Source: DATAEG01 sp963703085
GTDB taxonomy: Bacteria > Actinomycetota > Actinomycetes > Mycobacteriales > Jatrophihabitantaceae
Assembly (NCBI GenBank): GCA_963703085.1
Contig: OY969789.1
Coordinates: 2,914,001 to 2,978,000 of the forward strand
Reading direction: 5' to 3'
DNA length: 64,000 bases
The notes under the pieces were generated by a model, which made no database searches, was not told the DNA's origin, and saw only the letters and a program-made list of their open reading frames with translations. This document shows, one piece after another, positions 59,538-64,000 of the stretch. The position numbers and the translations under genes were made by a program. The first letter of the stretch is position 1. Each line of letters opens with the position of its first letter.

Positions 59538-60799
59538 AGCTCAAGGAGAACATCCGGCGCCAATGGTGGCGCTCGATGGTCACCAGTCGCGACGACGTCG
59601 TTGGGCTGGACTCTGCAGTAGTGCTGCCGCGGGTGGTGTGGGAGGCCTCCGGCCACCTCGACACCTTCAACGACCCGCTCACCGAGTGCCGCAACTGCCA
59701 TCACCGCTTTCGTGCCGATCATCTCCTCGAGGAGGTCGAGGCCAAGAAGGGGACGGCGCCGGCGCACGGCCTGGCCGATGTCGCCTGCCCACACTGCGGC
59801 ACTCGCGGACAGTGGACGGACATCCGGCAGTTCAGCCAGATGTTGAAGACCTATCTCGGCCCGGTCGAGGATGACTCCGGCTTGAACTACCTGCGTCCGG
59901 AAACCGCGCAGGGCATCTTTCTCAACTTCGCCAACGTGCTGCAGACCACCCGCAAGAAACCCCCCTTCGGGATCGCGCAGACCGGCAAGTCGTTCCGCAA
60001 CGAGATCACTCCGGGGAACTTCATCTTCCGTACCCGCGAGTTCGAGCAGATGGAGATGGAGTTCTTCGTCGAACCGGGCACCGACGCGAAATGGCACGAG
60101 TACTGGCTGCAGCAGCGCTGGAACTGGTACCTCGACCTCGGGCTTCGTGAGGAGAACCTGCGCTTCTACGAACACCCGAAGGAGAAGCTGTCGCACTACT
60201 CCACCCGCACCGTCGACATCGAGTACCGCTTCGCATTCGGCGCCAAGGAGTTCGACGAGTTGGAAGGTATCGCCAACCGCACCGACTTCGACCTGAAGAC
60301 GCACTCCCAGCACTCCGGCGCTGATCTGACCTACTTCGATCAGGAGAAGAACGAGCGGTGGACCCCGTACGTGATCGAGCCGGCGGCCGGTCTCACCCGG
60401 GGCACGTTGGCGTTCCTGCTCGACGCCTACACCGAGGACGAGGCGCCGAACGCCAAGGGCGGCGTCGACAAGCGCACCGTGCTGCGCTTCGATCCGCGGT
60501 TGGCTCCGGTCAAGGTCGCGGTACTTCCGCTGTCGCGCAATGCCGACCTGTCGCCGAAAGCACGCGCGCTGGCCGCTGAGCTGCGCGAAGGCTGGAACGT
60601 CGACTTCGACGATGCCGGCGCGATCGGCCGTCGCTACCGCCGCCAGGACGAGATCGGTACACCGTTCTGCGTCACTGTCGACTTCGACACCCTGGACGAC
60701 GACGCGGTGACCGTGCGGGAGCGGGATTCGATGCAGCAGTCCCGGATCGGACTGACGCAGGTGCGCGAGTATCTGGCCGGCAAGCTCATCGGTGCCTGA
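59417..60799 (+). CDS. glyS: Glycyl-tRNA synthetase (α2 type)
   Basis: A 460-residue class II aminoacyl-tRNA synthetase that charges tRNA-Gly. Motif 1 region FPAADIYGGSRSAWDYGPLG, motif 2 around FRNEITPGNFIFRTREFEQME and motif 3 around AGLTRGTLAFLLDAY are present. The anticodon-binding domain begins LAPVKVAVLPLSRNADLSPKA. Zinc-type Cys pairs (CRNC and CPHC) occur in the insertion near 95-125. GTG 59417 lies behind GGAG, eight bases upstream. It overlaps the PAP2 gene by 121 bases, and the glyS start is well conserved, so the PAP2 tail is the likely anomaly. Confidence 0.95.
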   Translation: MPADRNDAVVSLAKRRGFVFPAADIYGGSRSAWDYGPLGVELKENIRRQWWRSMVTSRDDVVGLDSAVVLPRVVWEASGHLDTFNDPLTECRNCHHRFRADHLLEEVEAKKGTAPAHGLADVACPHCGTRGQWTDIRQFSQMLKTYLGPVEDDSGLNYLRPETAQGIFLNFANVLQTTRKKPPFGIAQTGKSFRNEITPGNFIFRTREFEQMEMEFFVEPGTDAKWHEYWLQQRWNWYLDLGLREENLRFYEHPKEKLSHYSTRTVDIEYRFAFGAKEFDELEGIANRTDFDLKTHSQHSGADLTYFDQEKNERWTPYVIEPAAGLTRGTLAFLLDAYTEDEAPNAKGGVDKRTVLRFDPRLAPVKVAVLPLSRNADLSPKARALAAELREGWNVDFDDAGAIGRRYRRQDEIGTPFCVTVDFDTLDDDAVTVRERDSMQQSRIGLTQVREYLAGKLIGA

Positions 60800-60805
60800 G
60801 CGTCG

Positions 60806-61903
60806 ATGAGTGAGCGCAACCGGTACGCGGTGATCATGGCCGGCGGGTCGGGCACCCGACTCTGGCCGCTGTCCCGACTCGGCCGGCCGAAGCAGCTGCT
60901 CGATCTGGTCGACGGCCGCAGCCTGCTGCAGCTGTGTTACGAGCGGATCGCCGGGCTCTTGCCGGCGGAGCGGATCTACGTGTGCATCGCACAGGCCGAT
61001 CGGGACGCGGTGCTGGCCAACTTGCCGGAACTGCCGCCGGACAACGTCATCGGGGAGCCGATCGGCCGCGACACCGCGAATGCGATCGGCTTCGCCTCCG
61101 CGGTGCTGCTCGAGTCCGATCCGGACGCCGTCGTCGCATTCCTCAGCTCCGATCACCTCATCGAGCCGGTCGACGCGTTCCGCAGCGCTGTGGCCGATGC
61201 CTACGTCCTGGCCGAGCAGCCCGGCGCGCTGGTCACTTTCGGCATCGTTCCGACGCATCCGCACACCGGGCTCGGCTACATCGAGCTGGGTGCCGAGCTG
61301 GCGCCGGGCTCGGCCGGGCACGTGGTGGCCAGCTTCGCCGAGAAGCCTGACCTGGCCACGGCTGAGTCGTACCTCGCGTCGGGGCGGTATCTCTGGAACA
61401 GCGGCATGTTCGTCTGGCGCGCGGACTCGGTGCTCGGCCAACTGGCCACCTATCTGCCCACCGCGCACGCTGACCTGATGCGCATCGCGGCCGCATGGCA
61501 TTCCGCGGAGCGCGAGCAGGTACTGGCCGGGCTCTATCCGACGCTGCCGAAGATCAGCATCGACTATGCGGTGATGGAGCCGGCCTCGCGGCAACCCGGA
61601 GTCGTCCTCGTCGTGCCGTTGCAGATCAGCTGGCTGGACATCGGCTCCTGGCCGACGCTCGCCCGGATCCTGCCGAATGACGCGGCTGCAAATGCGCTGC
61701 GCGCCACGACCTCCGTGCTCAACTCGACGAATTGCATCCTCGTCAGCGACGACCCGGAACACCTGATTGCCACCGTCGGTGTGCGTGATCTCGTCGTCGT
61801 CCACACCGCGGACGCCACGCTGGTGTGCAGCCGTGCCGAAGCCGAGCAGGTGAAAGCTCTCGCCGGGCAACTGGCCGAGAAGTTCGCCGGCCGCTACAGC
61901 TGA
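60806..61903 (+). CDS. Mannose-1-phosphate guanylyltransferase
   Basis: A 365-residue nucleotidyltransferase that makes GDP-mannose for glycolipids and mannosylated cell-wall components. The N-terminal signature MAGGSGTRLWPLSRLGRPKQLL (read with its flanks) fits the family; the key part is GGSGTRLWPLSR. FLSSDHLIEP and the lid GYIELGAEL follow, then ASFAEKPDLATAESYL and YLWNSGMFVWRAD. ATG 60806 lies six bases after glyS, so it is co-transcribed. Confidence 0.92.
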   Translation: MSERNRYAVIMAGGSGTRLWPLSRLGRPKQLLDLVDGRSLLQLCYERIAGLLPAERIYVCIAQADRDAVLANLPELPPDNVIGEPIGRDTANAIGFASAVLLESDPDAVVAFLSSDHLIEPVDAFRSAVADAYVLAEQPGALVTFGIVPTHPHTGLGYIELGAELAPGSAGHVVASFAEKPDLATAESYLASGRYLWNSGMFVWRADSVLGQLATYLPTAHADLMRIAAAWHSAEREQVLAGLYPTLPKISIDYAVMEPASRQPGVVLVVPLQISWLDIGSWPTLARILPNDAAANALRATTSVLNSTNCILVSDDPEHLIATVGVRDLVVVHTADATLVCSRAEAEQVKALAGQLAEKFAGRYS

Positions 61904-61933
61904 GCTTTCCGGCACGGCAGGGATACTGGTCCG

Positions 61934-62806
61934 GTGACCGAGCCGCCGAACTTCACCGATCCCGTCTGGAGTGATCCGACGGCGGCCGGAGGGTTCGATG
62001 ACACCCCGCCCATGGCGCTCGTGCCACCGCCCCCGCCGCTGCCACCGCCACCGGCAGTCCAGCCGCTGGAGAAATACGATCTGCCCTCGGTGAATTTCGA
62101 GCTGCCCCCGCTCACCATCGACCCGCAGTCCGTCGACGAAGCAGATGGCGGTGCGCCGGCCGCGTCCGTGGCAGCACCGCCGCCGACGCCGGATCCAGCA
62201 CCGGATGCTTTCTCGTCCCGGCCCACGCCACGACCCACGCCACCGGCCGCTGCGGCGGCGCCGCTATGGCAGCCGACGCTCGGCCCGAGCACCGGTCCGC
62301 CGCCGCGGTCGTGGGCTCCTCGGCCGGTGCCGCCGGCCCCGCCAGGGTCCCGCGGCGGCAACCGCTCTACCTATGTGCGGGCGGCCAACACCCCGGGCAC
62401 CGGGCGCAAGAAGAGCAAGCTGGGCTGCCTGCCGATCATCCTCATCGCACTCGTCGTCGTCGGGATCAACGTCGGCCAGGCGGTCTATCACCGATTCGCG
62501 GTGCCTTCCGGCGTCGGCGCCGCAGTGCGGGACTATTACCTCAACATGGAGCTGAACCGCCCGCAGGACGCCCGGGACGACATCTGCCTGTCGTATCGGC
62601 CTGTCTGGGACACGGCCCAGCGGGACCCGCGAAGCGACATCAACGCCGACATCGGCTCCGAGACGGTCAGCAAGGGCAGGAAATCCGGTAGCGGTTGGAA
62701 GGTGCCGGTCACCGTGCGGCTGAAGACCGGACGCACCGAATCGAAATCGCTGAAGGTGATCAAGGAATTCGGCGACTATGAAATCTGTGGCGGGTTGGTG
62801 CCGTGA
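61934..62806 (+). CDS. Pro-rich single-pass membrane protein
   Basis: A 290-residue unrecognised protein. Residues 1-165 are dominated by Pro, Ala and short acidic stretches (for example PPPPPLPPPPAVQP), the kind of linker that anchors actinobacterial membrane proteins. A transmembrane helix (about 173-193, KLGCLPIILIALVVVGINVG) follows a basic turn. The last 95 residues (AVRDYYLNMELNRPQDARDDICLSYRP...) look globular and contain two Cys, possibly a disulfide, suggesting an outside domain resembling DUF4878-type folds. It overlaps dusB by 4 bases. Function unknown. Confidence 0.7.
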   Translation: MTEPPNFTDPVWSDPTAAGGFDDTPPMALVPPPPPLPPPPAVQPLEKYDLPSVNFELPPLTIDPQSVDEADGGAPAASVAAPPPTPDPAPDAFSSRPTPRPTPPAAAAAPLWQPTLGPSTGPPPRSWAPRPVPPAPPGSRGGNRSTYVRAANTPGTGRKKSKLGCLPIILIALVVVGINVGQAVYHRFAVPSGVGAAVRDYYLNMELNRPQDARDDICLSYRPVWDTAQRDPRSDINADIGSETVSKGRKSGSGWKVPVTVRLKTGRTESKSLKVIKEFGDYEICGGLVP

Positions 62807-63939
62807 CGACGACGAGCTTCGCGCCGTTGCGATTGTCCGAGCGGGTGATAGCCGATCCGCCTGTCGTGCTTGCCCCGATGGCGGGGATCACCAACGTCGC
62901 GTTCCGCCGGCTGTGCCGCGGCTACGGGGCGGGGTTGTACGTCAGCGAAATGATTACCAGCAGGGCGTTGGTGGAACGCAATGCGAAGACGATGAAGCTC
63001 ATCCGATTCGCTGCCGACGAGCGACCGCGGAGCATCCAGCTCTACGGCGTTGATCCGCAGGTGGTGGGCGGCGCGGTGCGGATGATCGTCGAGGACGACC
63101 TGGCCGACCACGTCGACCTCAACTTCGGCTGTCCCGTTCCCAAGGTGACCCGCAAAGGAGGTGGCGCAGCGCTGCCGTGGCGAATCGGACTCTTCGACGA
63201 CATCGTCCGCTCCGCGGTGCGAGCCGCCTCCGGTGCCGTCCCGGTCACGGTCAAGATGCGCGTCGGCATCGACGACCAGCATCGGACGTATCGGGAAGCC
63301 GGCCTGCGCGCCCAGGAGGCCGGCGCCGCGCACGTCGCGCTGCACGGGCGAACTGCGAACCAGCTGTACAGCGGCACGGCTGATTGGGAACCGATCGCGG
63401 ACCTGGTGCAGCTGTTGGACATTCCGGTGCTCGGAAACGGCGACATCTGGGAGGCCGACGACGCCCTACGGATGATGCAGCAGACCGGCTGCGCCGGCGT
63501 TGTCGTCGGCCGAGGGTGCCTGGGGCGTCCCTGGCTGTTCGCCGATCTCGCGGCAGCGTTCGCAGGCGATCCGACGCGGCTGCGCCCGGATCTGGCCGCG
63601 GTTGCCGAAACAATGCGCCGGCACGCCGGACTTCTTGCCGAGTGGCTCGGCGAGGACCACGGCCTGCCCGACTTCCGCAAGCACGTGGCCTGGTATCTCA
63701 AGGGTTTCGCGGTAGGCAGCTCGCTACGCTCGGCGCTCGGTTGCGTTTCAACTCTCACCGAGCTGGATGACCTGCTCGATCAGCTCGATCTGACGCAGCC
63801 GTTTCCCGCCGACGTGATCGGCCGGCCGCGCGGTCGTACCACCAGTCCGCGTCCGGTCTCCTTGCCGGAGGGCTGGCTGGCATCACGCAACATCCGCACC
63901 GTGCCTTTCGGCGCCGAACTGGACAACTCCGGCGGCTAA
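62803..63939 (+). CDS. dusB: tRNA-dihydrouridine synthase (DusB-like)
   Basis: A 378-residue FMN enzyme that reduces uridines in tRNA. It has a TIM-barrel domain with the start PVVLAPMAGITNVAFRRLC (FMN binding), the catalytic Cys110 in LNFGCPVPKVTRKGGGAALP, and RTANQLYSGTADW followed by GNGDIWEADDA. GVVVGRGCLGRPWLF is the phosphate-binding region. The C-terminal helical domain ends SLRSALGCVSTL. GTG 62803 overlaps the upstream stop by 4 bases. The last 61 bases of the window after its stop show nothing identifiable. Confidence 0.95.
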   Translation: MTTTSFAPLRLSERVIADPPVVLAPMAGITNVAFRRLCRGYGAGLYVSEMITSRALVERNAKTMKLIRFAADERPRSIQLYGVDPQVVGGAVRMIVEDDLADHVDLNFGCPVPKVTRKGGGAALPWRIGLFDDIVRSAVRAASGAVPVTVKMRVGIDDQHRTYREAGLRAQEAGAAHVALHGRTANQLYSGTADWEPIADLVQLLDIPVLGNGDIWEADDALRMMQQTGCAGVVVGRGCLGRPWLFADLAAAFAGDPTRLRPDLAAVAETMRRHAGLLAEWLGEDHGLPDFRKHVAWYLKGFAVGSSLRSALGCVSTLTELDDLLDQLDLTQPFPADVIGRPRGRTTSPRPVSLPEGWLASRNIRTVPFGAELDNSGG

Positions 63940-64000
63940 GGCGCCGCCTGGACGCGTCGTGGACACGCTGACGCGGGTATCCCGTATTAGGGCGACTTCC

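Noticed and set aside
59273..61915. 880-codon open frame on the minus strand opposite glyS and the guanylyltransferase gene
   Set aside because: Long antisense frames are normal in very GC-rich DNA. The plus-strand genes are unmistakable, and this frame has low-complexity, His/Arg/Gln-rich content without any motif.

Overview
The window is a chromosomal segment of a GC-rich actinobacterium. The evidence is strong GC bias at third codon positions, frequent GTG and TTG starts, a WhiB-family regulator with an AT-hook, a mycoredoxin, an F420-type luciferase-fold oxidoreductase, an α2-type glycyl-tRNA synthetase and an actinobacterial initiator tRNA with a C1·U72 mismatch. Two gene orders match what I remember of mycobacteria and relatives: nudC / mycoredoxin / uvrD2 / whiB7 / ABC1 kinase / ThiF-like / metalloprotease / PDZ-Lon protease / UPF0182 in the first 20 kb, and hemW / hrcA / dnaJ / rsmE / phoH / ybeY / corC / era / recO / uppS / glyS from 40 to 61 kb. 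I cannot name the genus. A Frankia- or Jatrophihabitans-like lineage is only a guess.

Region 1 (0-20 kb) is housekeeping. It holds a truncated M20 peptidase, a lipoprotein, an M16 peptidase pair and nudC. The redox and repair genes mrx1 and uvrD2 follow. Next is the antibiotic-response regulator whiB7 behind a leader ORF and a strong intrinsic terminator, which together look like an attenuator. After that comes a conserved cluster of poorly understood genes: a zinc ribbon, an ABC1 kinase, an orphan cyclodehydratase/ThiF-like protein, two metallopeptidases, a PDZ-Lon protease and UPF0182. The intergenic gap at 12.2 kb carries a cluster of DnaA-box-like 9-mers. An initiator tRNA with its own promoter and terminator closes the region.

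Region 2 (20-40 kb) is accessory. It contains a phospholipase D, a ZIP metal transporter with a DtxR-type operator, a truncated VOC protein, a PadR-controlled ABC exporter, an ECF sigma factor next to a membrane protein, a lipoprotein phosphoesterase, an APC permease and an L,D-transpeptidase. It also contains a multiply frameshifted DUF222/HNH pseudogene, an aldolase-like/aldehyde dehydrogenase pair and a barnase/barstar-type toxin-immunity pair.

Region 3 (40-64 kb) is the core block from hemW to dusB with accessory insertions: an AraC-DinB fusion between hrcA and dnaJ, a PaiB/cupin/GH3 group before era (the GH3 gene carries a frameshift), an MFS transporter before recO and an acyltransferase after it. 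A 25-bp repeat shared with the whiB7 leader, plus a long palindrome, sits at the 3' end of recO. It appears to have extended recO into the next gene.
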